Below the pieces are notes generated by a model. That model saw only the letters and a program-made list of their open reading frames with translations. It searched no databases and was not told where the DNA came from. A stretch of DNA of 44,234 bases from NCBI GenBank assembly GCA_947477755.1, contig CANJVS010000002.1:1-44234 (forward strand), given 5' to 3'. Positions 1-8,434 of the stretch are shown here, in pieces. Position 1 is the first letter of the stretch. Each line of letters opens with the position of its first letter. The stretch is from Verrucomicrobiaceae bacterium (GTDB lineage: Bacteria > Verrucomicrobiota > Verrucomicrobiia > Verrucomicrobiales > Verrucomicrobiaceae). A program made the translations under genes and the position numbers.

Positions 1-645
1 CGGGCGCTGGTGATCAGGCCTCGCTGCCTGCTGCTGGATGAACCGCTGTCGAATTTGGACGCAAAGCTTCGCCATGAGATGCGCACAGAGATTCGGCGTA
101 TCTGCAAGGAGTTCGGCCTGACGGCGATCTACGTGACCCATGACCGCGATGAAGCGCTGAGCATAGCGGACAGGCTGGCGGTGATGGTGGCCGGGCGTCT
201 GGAGCAGGTGGGCACCCCGCAGGAAGTCTACCGGAATCCGGCATCACGCGTGGTGGCTGAGTTCATCGGCGAGACAAATTTGATTGAGGCCACAGTCCAG
301 AGGCAGAGTGCGGACACGGGATTCTTTGAGGTGAAGACTGCCTTTGGTACGCTGAGCGCGCGGCCAAACTGGCCGGAGTGGCGGCCGCCATCAGGCACTG
401 CGGTGATTCTTTCGGTTAGGCCTGAGGCACTGACTTTCGATCATGCCATGAACTCGCCGAATCACTTTCCATGCCGCATTGTTAACACCGTATATTTGGG
501 TGCGACGGCACAGTATGAACTGCAATTAGTCGGCGGGTCGCAGATGAAGGTTTGTGAGATGAATCCCACAGCGATCCGCCAACCCTCGGAGGTGGAGAAT
601 CGCCTGATGGCAACGCCGATGGATGTGGTGATGCTTCCGCGTTGA
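1..645 (+). CDS. ABC importer ATP-binding subunit, C-terminal part (PotA/FbpC/MalK type)
   Basis: The reading frame is open to the left window edge, so only the last 214 residues are present and the start lies outside. The visible part begins just before Walker B (LLLDEPLSNLDAKLR), followed by the H-loop (YVTHDRDEAL). A TOBE-type domain follows: FIGETNLIEATV, SVRPEAL and a YLGATAQYEL stretch. This order is that of importer ATPases for polyamines, iron or sugars, which energise uptake through an inner-membrane permease; the substrate cannot be told from this fragment. Walker A, the Q-loop and the signature motif are missing because of the window edge. It is the only + strand gene and converges on the response regulator with a 2-base gap, so it is probably unrelated to the polysaccharide locus. 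Confidence 0.9.
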   Translation, partial: RALVIRPRCLLLDEPLSNLDAKLRHEMRTEIRRICKEFGLTAIYVTHDRDEALSIADRLAVMVAGRLEQVGTPQEVYRNPASRVVAEFIGETNLIEATVQRQSADTGFFEVKTAFGTLSARPNWPEWRPPSGTAVILSVRPEALTFDHAMNSPNHFPCRIVNTVYLGATAQYELQLVGGSQMKVCEMNPTAIRQPSEVENRLMATPMDVVMLPR

Positions 646-647
646 CT

Positions 648-2015
648 CTAGACGCTGGTCTTGCGCTCTTGGTTCAGGCCCATCTTGCGGTAGAGTGTGG
701 CGATGCTGATGCCGAGCATGCTGGCGGTTTTTTCACGGGAGCCGTTGTTGTACTTGAGCGTCTCCTGGATGAAGACGCGCTCCTGCCCAGTGATGAAGTG
801 ATCAAGCGTGGTGCCGATCGGGAGCTGAGTGGTGCCGGCTGCCGAGGCGGAAGTTGCCACCTCGATTTGCTGACTGACCTTGGTTGGCAGATCTGCTGGG
901 CGGACGCGATCACCATTGGCAAAAGCGCAGGCGCGCTCAACGGCATTGCGCAGTTCGGAGATATTGCCTGGCCATGGATATTTTTCCAGGAACTCAAATG
1001 CGTAAGTGTCCAACCCCTTGATTTTGGAATCGGTGCGATCGGCAAGTTCCTTGAGGAAGTGTTCAGCGAGGGGTTTGATGTCTTCCCGACGCTGACGCAG
1101 GGGCGGGATATGGAGAGGGATGACAGAAAGCCGGTAGAAAAGGTCTTCGCGGAAAGCTCCTTTTTTGGTGAGTTCCTCTAGGCTTAGTGTGGTGCTGACG
1201 ATGAGGCGGAAGTCGGCCCCATTGGTATTCCAGGCGCTTCGGCGGGACTGAGCTTCATCGAGAAAAGTGTTGAGCTGGGCCTGGATGCGCAAAGGTAGCG
1301 CGTGGATTTCAGCAAGATGTACAGTTCCTCCGTTGGCTCGGCTGAAGATGCCTCCCTGACCGAGTGTGTGGCCGAAAAGCTCGGCTTCCAAAACACTCTC
1401 TGGCAGGGCACTGCACTGAAGCTCCTTGTATGGGGCGCTGCTGCGGAGGCTGGCATCATGCAGGGCACGCGCGACCATGTGCTTGCCGACTCCGAATTCG
1501 CCTTCCAGAAGCACTGGGCTGTCGTTGTCAGCTATGCGGCGCACGATCTCATAAATGCGCTGGATGGCTTCGCTATGGCCAATAAGTTTGGGCGGCGAAT
1601 TGGAGCGAATGGAAGACAGCGGTGCTAGCGCTGCGGCTTGAGAGTTTTCGAGCTTGGTGTGGGCCAGTCCCTGATTCACCGTTTTAATCAGGTCGCCAAG
1701 ATCAAAGGGTTTTGTCAGGTAATCGAATGCTCCGAGTCGCATGGCCTCCACTGCAGTCTCCACACTGCCATGACCTGTGACCATGATGACGGCGGTGTTT
1801 GGGAACTGCTCCCGGCACATGCTGACCAGATCGAGCCCATTCATGTCGCCGATGCGCAGGTCCACAATAACGAGGTCAGGCGCCTGACCTCGGATGGCGG
1901 CCATTCCTTCAATGCCCGTGGTGTAGCCAAAAACCGTGTGTCCATCGGCCCGGCAGAGCTTGCTCATGAGGTCCAAAATTGCGGCCTCGTCGTCGATGAT
2001 TACCAGTTTTGCCAT
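648..2015 (-). CDS. NtrC-type response regulator with degenerate AAA+ domain lacking GAFTGA
   Basis: A 455-residue protein in three parts. The receiver domain (about 1-120) has the acidic pair D8/D9, phosphoacceptor D52, T80 and K102. An AAA+ domain (about 145-375) and a Fis-type helix-turn-helix (NNGSREKTASMLGIS, near 425-440) follow. Family members normally activate sigma-54 RNA polymerase through the GAFTGA loop. Here that loop is absent: after ELFGH (212-216) only about 13 residues precede GGT, where about 21 are usual. Walker A reads GEFGVGK (172-178), and the Walker B acidic pair is AE instead of DE (GGTVHLAEI). The arginine-finger region (FREDLFYRL) and WPGN are intact. It is last in the - strand series, behind a strong hairpin, so it may be transcribed separately and regulate the polysaccharide genes (inference). 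No partner kinase is in the window. The start ATG has no clear Shine-Dalgarno sequence. Confidence 0.9.
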   Translation of the reverse strand: MAKLVIIDDEAAILDLMSKLCRADGHTVFGYTTGIEGMAAIRGQAPDLVIVDLRIGDMNGLDLVSMCREQFPNTAVIMVTGHGSVETAVEAMRLGAFDYLTKPFDLGDLIKTVNQGLAHTKLENSQAAALAPLSSIRSNSPPKLIGHSEAIQRIYEIVRRIADNDSPVLLEGEFGVGKHMVARALHDASLRSSAPYKELQCSALPESVLEAELFGHTLGQGGIFSRANGGTVHLAEIHALPLRIQAQLNTFLDEAQSRRSAWNTNGADFRLIVSTTLSLEELTKKGAFREDLFYRLSVIPLHIPPLRQRREDIKPLAEHFLKELADRTDSKIKGLDTYAFEFLEKYPWPGNISELRNAVERACAFANGDRVRPADLPTKVSQQIEVATSASAAGTTQLPIGTTLDHFITGQERVFIQETLKYNNGSREKTASMLGISIATLYRKMGLNQERKTSV

Positions 2016-2065
2016 AAGGTTGTCAGAATTTGAGAGTCAAAATTGATTGTTAGGGAGGCTAAAGG

Positions 2066-2121
2066 AAACGGCCCGCTGCGTCAACGAGCTTCTCAGTTCT
2101 CGTCGAGACGGCGGGCCGTTT
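2066..2121 (-). terminator. Long GC-rich hairpin after the polysaccharide gene series
   Basis: Perfect 11-base inverted repeat AAACGGCCCGC / GCGGGCCGTTT at 2066-2076 and 2111-2121. The enclosed 34 bases hold a further short pairing (ACGAG/CTCGT). It lies in the 135-base gap between the end of the polymerase/ligase gene (2151) and the start of the response regulator (2015). On the - strand the stem is followed by a modest T-rich run (TTTCCTTT), so a terminator or attenuator is plausible, though the T tract is weak. Confidence 0.6.
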
Positions 2122-2150
2122 GGATGCCCCTGAGTTATGAAAGCGGCTCT

Positions 2151-4748
2151 TTAAAGCTCCTCATCCGGGCCCCGTGGCTCAGGTGCACTTGGGCGCTGGA
2201 TGTTGTCCTCAGCTTCCTGCGGGTCGATGTCCATGAAGGAGGCTGATGACGGGGTGTTTTTAATAATTTGATACAGCAGTTCCCATGAGCCGCGCATGTC
2301 TCCGGAATCGGCGAGGACGGACGCCATTTCACGTTTGAGAAAATCGGGGGTTACAGGCAGCTTCATCACCCTCTCCAGAGTTGCCCGGGCTGCCTTGATG
2401 TCACCACTCACGCGCTGGGCGTAATAAAGCTCCACGCCCGGGAGGGAATCGATGGGATTAAGCAGGTGAGCGCGTTCCAGGCGGGGAATATCGGCTGCGG
2501 TGAGTGTGGCGGAGCGGGCGGGCATGGGCAGGTTTCGGGATGCCAGACGCACGGCTGCATCAAACTTACCTGATTGTGCCAGATCTTGAGCTTGGAGTTG
2601 CCAGCAAATGGCTTGAAGCGGGGGGTATTTTTGCAGGTAATCGAACATTTCCCGCTTGTCATCCCACCTGCGCCAGAGTTGGACAAAGTACAGAACCTGC
2701 TGTCTGTGCAGATCAACAAGGCCCGGGTGCTGGGTGAGAAATTCACCCTTATAAGTCGTCCACTGGCCTGGGTCGCTAATGTAGGCAAGGCAGATCAGTT
2801 GGAGAGAAGTGCTACTGGCCAGCCGCCAGAGGTCGGGAAAAAGTTCCGGGTAAGATTGGGCTGCATTGACGATGCCGAAATATTGAGGGACCTCCGTCGG
2901 GTAGCGGCGCATGCCTTCACGCCAGGGAACGAGCGCCATCGGTGGATCAAAGTGCAGCCAGTATCGGCCTTCCTCCATGCACATGGGGCCGTAGCGTGGT
3001 TCGATGTGGCGAGCACGACCAAAATCAAGCAATGCAGCCTGTGATCCGTGACGCATCGCCAGATGAAGTTGGGCGCGCAGGAAATAGAAATTGAAATCCA
3101 ATGGAGTGAGGTCAATGGCGCGCTGGACCAGATGCAAGGCTTCTGCGCGCCGGCCTTGCGCTGCCTCAGTGATCGCCTTTTCCTGCAAGCGGGTGGCTGC
3201 GGATGACAAACCGAGGTCGGTGAGTCCGGCTGCGAGGGCCAGCGAATGGAGACCCAGAGCAATGAGAGTGATGCCGCCCAGGCGGAACAGCCAGACTTGA
3301 AGTGGGCCGGTGAGTGATCCCACATAGCGCGGCCGCACTGCCAGGGCTGCCACCAGGGAGAATGTGACCATGTAGCCCAAGCCATGCATCGGCACGTCAA
3401 AGATTGAATGCACCAGTGCCAGAGTGGCGGCGATGGCAAAAGCCTTTCGGATACGCCTGCCGGAACGGCTGTCACGGCTCCTTTTCCGATGTTTGGAAAA
3501 CCACGGACCGGTGGTGCTCAAGAGCCAAAAAATAAACATCAGGCAGGGAATCAGAGTGAGCATGCCTGCCTCAAAAAGAAGCCAAAGCACATCGCTTTCA
3601 GGGTGGAGCGGGCGGAGTTCAGGGAAGGGAGTTGTTCCTACCAGAGGAATGATTTTCTCATACATCCCCAGCCCCTGTCCTATCCACGGAGCCTTCGCTG
3701 ATGCGGTCAGTGTTTCCTCCGCCAGCCACCAGCGCAGATCGGAACCGAGCATTTCCGACACGGGTTGGGAGGTGAGGCGTTTCCCCAACTGCCCACCGGC
3801 GACAAGTGCGACCGAAAGAATGGTCATGACCAATGCGGTGCTGACGGCCGCTTTGCGCAACAGCCCCCGCTTCATGGCCGCCGTGGCCAACCAGAGTGTG
3901 ATGCCGAGGAAAAAGAGAGCCAATCCGGCGCGGGACGTGTTGACCATGATGCAGATCAGCAGCACCAGCACACCGGGTCCGAAAATAATCCACCAGCGTG
4001 ACTGGCGGCGGAAGGCGTCATAAGCCGCCGCTGCACAGAGCACGCTGGAGAGGGCAAAGTAACTGGAAGCATGGTTGTGATTGGCAAACGGGCCCATGCC
4101 AACCTGTCTGGGCTTAACGGTGTTGATCGGCCACCAGGGAATTTGCACGATGTTCCAGACATCCAGCAGTGACATGATTCCAATGATGACTGCCGCCACC
4201 CCGAGGATGCGCAGCGTCACACGCCTGCCACCATCACTGAAGTTTTGGCCGAGGCAGCTCCACAGCCAAATGACCACAGTGAGCATCAGAACCCAGGCCT
4301 CCAGAGTCGTCCACATTTCAGGTGAAACAGAACTGGAGAGCGGCACTGACCATTCCGTGGTTAAGTTCACCCGCCACTCCTCAAGGGGGCCAAACCAGCT
4401 CGCGGGCAGCAGGCCAATGGCCGGAGCCAGGGCAAGCCAGATCAAAGCCACCAGGGGTATTTTGCGAAGCCGGTGACGAGGCGGTGCCAGGATGATGGTC
4501 CCGCCCATGAGCACCAACGCCAATCCCACGGCCCAAGTTTCGCACGCTGTACCAAAGAAGATGACCAGGGCAGCGGTGAGTGCATAGAGCCAGGCGCGTG
4601 GATGCTGCCGGACTCCACCATCCGCTGAATCCGAATCCTCGGCGGCTTCGGTATCCGCGTCTGAGCCATCATCGACTTCAGGCCGGACTGAGATATCGAC
4701 AGGCGGCAGTTCCCCGTCGGGGGCGGTTTCTGGCGGCACAGGCATCAT
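2151..4748 (-). CDS. O-antigen ligase/polymerase-family membrane protein with C-terminal TPR-like region
   Basis: 865 residues. An acidic, low-complexity N-terminus (about 1-50) precedes roughly ten hydrophobic segments (about 52-515). The family marks of the WaaL/Wzy/PglL superfamily are present: GPFANHNHASSYFAL (219-233), NTSRAG (270-275), GQGLGMY (357-363) and a periplasmic histidine motif in HPESDVLWLLFEAGM (382-396). Residues about 525-830 are soluble and helix-rich, with TPR-like stretches such as AEALHLVQRAIDLTPLDFNFYFLRA. Enzymes of this family move or polymerise undecaprenyl-linked glycans on the periplasmic side. It starts in a 4-base ATGA overlap with the WecA-like gene, so the two are translationally coupled. 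A separate Wzy-like protein exists at 16142-17644, so this one may be the ligase or a second polymerase (inference). Confidence 0.82.
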   Translation of the reverse strand: MMPVPPETAPDGELPPVDISVRPEVDDGSDADTEAAEDSDSADGGVRQHPRAWLYALTAALVIFFGTACETWAVGLALVLMGGTIILAPPRHRLRKIPLVALIWLALAPAIGLLPASWFGPLEEWRVNLTTEWSVPLSSSVSPEMWTTLEAWVLMLTVVIWLWSCLGQNFSDGGRRVTLRILGVAAVIIGIMSLLDVWNIVQIPWWPINTVKPRQVGMGPFANHNHASSYFALSSVLCAAAAYDAFRRQSRWWIIFGPGVLVLLICIMVNTSRAGLALFFLGITLWLATAAMKRGLLRKAAVSTALVMTILSVALVAGGQLGKRLTSQPVSEMLGSDLRWWLAEETLTASAKAPWIGQGLGMYEKIIPLVGTTPFPELRPLHPESDVLWLLFEAGMLTLIPCLMFIFWLLSTTGPWFSKHRKRSRDSRSGRRIRKAFAIAATLALVHSIFDVPMHGLGYMVTFSLVAALAVRPRYVGSLTGPLQVWLFRLGGITLIALGLHSLALAAGLTDLGLSSAATRLQEKAITEAAQGRRAEALHLVQRAIDLTPLDFNFYFLRAQLHLAMRHGSQAALLDFGRARHIEPRYGPMCMEEGRYWLHFDPPMALVPWREGMRRYPTEVPQYFGIVNAAQSYPELFPDLWRLASSTSLQLICLAYISDPGQWTTYKGEFLTQHPGLVDLHRQQVLYFVQLWRRWDDKREMFDYLQKYPPLQAICWQLQAQDLAQSGKFDAAVRLASRNLPMPARSATLTAADIPRLERAHLLNPIDSLPGVELYYAQRVSGDIKAARATLERVMKLPVTPDFLKREMASVLADSGDMRGSWELLYQIIKNTPSSASFMDIDPQEAEDNIQRPSAPEPRGPDEEL

Positions 4749-6241
4749 GGCGTGGTGGTCAGCGATGGATTGAGGTCGATCACGTCAGAGAGTCTCTCAT
4801 CCTGCTCGTTTGCGATGGCGCAATCAGGCAGCGCGCCCCAGCGCTCCAGGCAGCGCTCAAACAGTGTGGAGAAAGCATCAACACGGTTAAACCAGTCAGT
4901 TTTAAGGCCGTCATCCACCGGACAATGCAACACGCACCTTGCACCCGACTTCATGGGTAGGATGACGGGATGTGTATCCGGGGTATGCTTTTCTTTGAAT
5001 CCGATCCATTGGAAACGTTGCCTCAGCACTCTGGTGAACTCCTCAAGATTTTCGCATTTTTCAATGTCGAATTCCAGCACGCGTGCGTGGGCTCTGATGT
5101 GCTCCAGACGGCGACGACGTGCCAGCGCTTGATTGATCTGTTCGCGCAAATTCGAATAGCTTCGCACGTATCCCAGGTAGCGGGCGGCAGCGATGGCCAG
5201 GAGGAACAGGACTGCACCCGCCACTGGCAGGGCAACACCTTTGGTCAGCAGGATGCTGATGCCCACAAGGCTGAGAACCACGCAAACCGAGTACATGGCC
5301 AGCAGTGCACGGCCTTTACTGTATCCCAGAAGGATGAGCCGGTGATGGATGTGCTCTGCATCGGCACTGAATATGGGCACTCCGCGTATGCTGCGGCGCA
5401 GGATGGCAAAGGCTGTGTCCAGAATCGGCACACCCAAGGCAATCACGATGACCAGCATGGCGGCGATGACTGAACCCTTGTTTGAGCTTATCAGCGAGAC
5501 GGAAGCGATAAAGAACCCAATCAGATAGGCACCCCCATCACCCAGAAATATTTTAGCCGGGGGAAAGTTGAAGAACAGGAAGCCACTCAAGGCCCCGGCC
5601 ATCAGCACAGAGATCAGCAGCACCTCCGGCATATAGGAGATATGGCCCACAAACGCCAGGGTTAGGGCAAGGAATAGGCCGAAGCCGCCCGCCAGGCCAT
5701 CCATCCCGTCAATCAGGTTGATGATGTTCGGGATGGCGACCAGCCAAAACAGGGTCAGTGGCAGGCTCCACCAGCCCAGATCAACACTGCCCGCGCCAAA
5801 AGGATTGCTCAGCACATCCACCGAAACCCCCATCGAGTAGAGGATCAGCGCCACACCGATCTGCCCGATGAGTTTTACCCGCGCGCCTAGGGCTTTGAGG
5901 TCGTCAAAAAATCCCACACTGAACATCAGGGCATTGCAAAGCAGGATTGGAGCCCACTCCGTCCATTTCATTCGCCCCAGCATCAGCATCACGATCACTC
6001 CCACCATCAAGGCGGCGAAGATGGGCGCACCGCCCAGACGCGGAATGGGTTTGTCATGCTGCTTACGCCGCTCGTCAGGAGCATCCAGGCCGAGAGTGCC
6101 TTTTTTTTGCATGACCAGCAGCGTGCCTATGAGGCTGATCAAAAGAGCGGCGATAAAATAGCCCGCCATTTCAAGCTTGAGCGGCATGATGAGAGGTGCC
6201 GAAGGCCCCGTCACAGCGTCATATAGGGTGGCTAGATTCAT
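4745..6241 (-). CDS. wecA: Undecaprenyl-phosphate sugar-1-phosphate transferase (WecA/TagO/MraY family)
   Basis: 498 residues with about eleven membrane segments. Family motifs appear in order: HDKPIPRLGG (62-71), the aspartate pair in GFFDDLKAL (110-118), NIINLIDGMDGLAGG (172-186), FLGDGG (232-237) and the HIHH cluster (297-300). These enzymes transfer a HexNAc-1-phosphate from a UDP-sugar to undecaprenyl phosphate at the inner membrane, which starts glycan assembly; the exact sugar cannot be read from sequence. Homologues usually end near 350-370 residues. This one carries a further soluble tail of about 138 residues (from about 360), with no motif I recognise. It is a member of the - strand series, coupled to the ligase/polymerase gene downstream and 19 bases after the GT4 gene. 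Confidence 0.93.
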   Translation of the reverse strand: MNLATLYDAVTGPSAPLIMPLKLEMAGYFIAALLISLIGTLLVMQKKGTLGLDAPDERRKQHDKPIPRLGGAPIFAALMVGVIVMLMLGRMKWTEWAPILLCNALMFSVGFFDDLKALGARVKLIGQIGVALILYSMGVSVDVLSNPFGAGSVDLGWWSLPLTLFWLVAIPNIINLIDGMDGLAGGFGLFLALTLAFVGHISYMPEVLLISVLMAGALSGFLFFNFPPAKIFLGDGGAYLIGFFIASVSLISSNKGSVIAAMLVIVIALGVPILDTAFAILRRSIRGVPIFSADAEHIHHRLILLGYSKGRALLAMYSVCVVLSLVGISILLTKGVALPVAGAVLFLLAIAAARYLGYVRSYSNLREQINQALARRRRLEHIRAHARVLEFDIEKCENLEEFTRVLRQRFQWIGFKEKHTPDTHPVILPMKSGARCVLHCPVDDGLKTDWFNRVDAFSTLFERCLERWGALPDCAIANEQDERLSDVIDLNPSLTTTP

Positions 6242-6260
6242 GAAAAAATAGACTGAGTGA

Positions 6261-7484
6261 TCAGCCGGCGGATGTCTGTCCAGCCTCAGTAATCATGTCG
6301 ATCAACCGACCGCGCAAGAGCGTCTGCGAGTTCTCGGCAGCCAGGGCGCGACTCGTCATCGAAGGGGGGAGTGCGCCATCGTTGGCCGCTTCGGACAGGT
6401 TTTTCACCAAAGCACCGACATTGCCATGCCGGACTAGCCGGGCGTAGCGCTTGTCAGGCAACCGTTGTGCGAGGTCAGTGAGATGGCTTTCATCAGGACC
6501 AAGTGCTAGAAATGGCAGACCCAGTGCCAGGATGTTGTACACCTTGCAGGGATGCACAATGCCCACAAAGGGCGCACCCATCACGACGAGATGCAGATCC
6601 GCGCTGGAGAGTGAGGCCGAGAGCTCCGCGAGAGGCTGGTAGGGAAGGGTGGTGATGTTTCCCAAGCCGCGCTCGGTGGCGAAAGTTTTGACTTTGGCGA
6701 ACTCACTGCCGCCGCCGATGAATACAAAAGCGATTCGCTCATCCCCGGCCAGTTGCTCTGCAGCCGCTAGCACGGTGTCCAGTGGGTGGCAGGGGCTGTG
6801 ATTGCCGGAATACATGACCACAAACTTTGATGTCAACCCATGCTTCTCGCGGAAAGCCTCACGACCTGCGGCGTCCCAGCTCACGGCATCATCATGCGAC
6901 CAAGGTGCGTCCACATGGATCACTTTTTCAGCCACTCCCTTGTCCATGAGCCTCCGGGCCATGAAGCGATCCAGCGCCACAATGCGGGCGGCACGCCCGA
7001 AACTCCAGTTTTGCAGGCTGCTCAGAACGCGCTCAGCCAGGCTTCCTGCACGCAGCCATCCGGCAGCGACCGCCTCATCAGGATTCAGATCCATGACCCA
7101 GGGAACCACCGCGCCGCCTTTAAGCGCCGCCACTGCAGTGCCCAGTGTCGAGATCAGTGGTGGAGATGTCAGGCAAACCGTCACATCGAATCGCGGCAGT
7201 CGCATTAGTATCCAGGCGGCGTTGAACCAAAAGAGGCCAAAGTCGACCAATCTCCGCCACTTTGTTTTCCGCCCAAGTCCCGGAGTCCAGATGCGATGAA
7301 TCTCAATCCCTTCCCAGGTTTCTCGCACTGGGTAGCGGGCTTCGGGCTTGTCATATCCGCGGGATGATGCCACCACCGTTACCTCATGACCTGCGGCGCG
7401 AAGGCCCAGCGCCAGATCGGCTAAATACTGTGCCGTCGCCACATAATCTGGGTAAAAACACTGATTGAGTAGCAGGATCTTCAT
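6261..7484 (-). CDS. Glycosyltransferase family 4, WcaI-like (putative fucosyltransferase)
   Basis: 407 residues from the chosen start at 7484, where the A of the ATG is also the last base of the fcl stop (TGATG). The frame stays open upstream to 7541 but only by overlapping fcl, so the longer start is unlikely. The N-terminus MKILLLNQCFYPDYVATAQYL is the WcaI-like opening, and a second Rossmann half holds VVMYSGNHSPCHPLD and FIGGGSEF. The family transfers sugars, with WcaI being a colanic-acid fucosyltransferase. Being directly coupled to fcl and gmd supports a GDP-fucose donor (inference). It probably acts on the lipid-linked glycan at the cytoplasmic face. Fold and family are clear; donor and acceptor are not proven. 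Confidence 0.85.
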   Translation of the reverse strand: MKILLLNQCFYPDYVATAQYLADLALGLRAAGHEVTVVASSRGYDKPEARYPVRETWEGIEIHRIWTPGLGRKTKWRRLVDFGLFWFNAAWILMRLPRFDVTVCLTSPPLISTLGTAVAALKGGAVVPWVMDLNPDEAVAAGWLRAGSLAERVLSSLQNWSFGRAARIVALDRFMARRLMDKGVAEKVIHVDAPWSHDDAVSWDAAGREAFREKHGLTSKFVVMYSGNHSPCHPLDTVLAAAEQLAGDERIAFVFIGGGSEFAKVKTFATERGLGNITTLPYQPLAELSASLSSADLHLVVMGAPFVGIVHPCKVYNILALGLPFLALGPDESHLTDLAQRLPDKRYARLVRHGNVGALVKNLSEAANDGALPPSMTSRALAAENSQTLLRGRLIDMITEAGQTSAG

Positions 7485-8434
7485 CACTCGATGCGGTTGC
7501 CCTCGCGCAAATGGTGGGCCGCGGTTTCGGACAAAAAGCACGCATAAGCATGGCGGATACCCGTTTTTAGGTCATAGCGCGGTTGCCAGCCCAGCGCGGC
7601 CAGCTTGGACGAATCCATGAGTTTGCGCGGTGTACCATCGGGTTTAGTCGTGTCCCAGATGATCTTTCCGGGATAGCCGACGGCCTCTGCCACCAGCTCC
7701 ACCAGTTCCTTGATGGTCACTTCTGAACCGCTGCCGATATTGATCCAGTCAGGTGGAGATTCCTGCTCCATGAGAAGTGCGCAGGCATCCGCCAAATCAT
7801 CCACGTGCATGAATTCGCGGCGCGGCGCCCCCGTGCCCCACGCTGTTACGACTGGATCATCTGCGAGTTTCGCCAGATGAAAGCGCCGGATCAGCGCGGG
7901 CAGAACATGCGAGTTTTCAGGATGATACTGATCTCCCGGCCCATAGAGGTTTGTCGGCATGGCGGAGTAAAAAAGTACGCCATACTGATGCCGATAAAAC
8001 TGCGCCATTTTAATACCTGCAATTTTGGCAACGGCGTAGCCCTCATTGGTCGGTTCCAGCGGTCCCGTGAGCAAGCAATCTTCCGCCATCGGTTGCGAGG
8101 CGTGCCTTGGATAAATGCAGGAACTTCCAAGATTCAGAAGTCGCTTCACGCCTGCCTGGCGCGCCCCTTCAATGCAGTTCATGGCAATGGCCAGATTGTC
8201 ATACAGAAACTCGGCGGGGTAGGTGTTGTTGGCGTGGATGCCTCCCACTTTTCCTGCCGCGATGATCACGGCGTCCGGCCTCTGCGCTGCATAAAATTCA
8301 AAGACGGCGCGCTGATCCATCAGGTCCAGCTCCAGCCTGCTGCGGGTGATGATTTCCACCCCTTCCTGGTTCTGGAAGCGGCGCACCAGAGCTGCGCCGA
8401 CCATGCCATTGTGTCCTGCGATAAAGAGTTTCAT
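7484..8434 (-). CDS. fcl: GDP-L-fucose synthase
   Basis: 316 residues, the usual length. The NADP-binding motif is GHNGMVG (7-13), and the catalytic set is SSCIYP (104-109) with Y133-xxx-K137 in EGYAVAKIAG. The enzyme epimerises and reduces GDP-4-keto-6-deoxy-mannose to GDP-L-fucose in the cytoplasm. It sits immediately after gmd, sharing one base between the gmd stop and the fcl ATG, so the two steps of the pathway are translationally coupled. The following WcaI-like transferase is joined in the same way. Together they form a compact GDP-fucose synthesis and use cassette. Confidence 0.96.
   Translation of the reverse strand: MKLFIAGHNGMVGAALVRRFQNQEGVEIITRSRLELDLMDQRAVFEFYAAQRPDAVIIAAGKVGGIHANNTYPAEFLYDNLAIAMNCIEGARQAGVKRLLNLGSSCIYPRHASQPMAEDCLLTGPLEPTNEGYAVAKIAGIKMAQFYRHQYGVLFYSAMPTNLYGPGDQYHPENSHVLPALIRRFHLAKLADDPVVTAWGTGAPRREFMHVDDLADACALLMEQESPPDWINIGSGSEVTIKELVELVAEAVGYPGKIIWDTTKPDGTPRKLMDSSKLAALGWQPRYDLKTGIRHAYACFLSETAAHHLREGNRIE

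Noticed and set aside
2016-2065. Sigma-54 promoter (-24/-12) before the response regulator
   Set aside because: I could not find the TGGC-N-TTGC type pattern in the leader.
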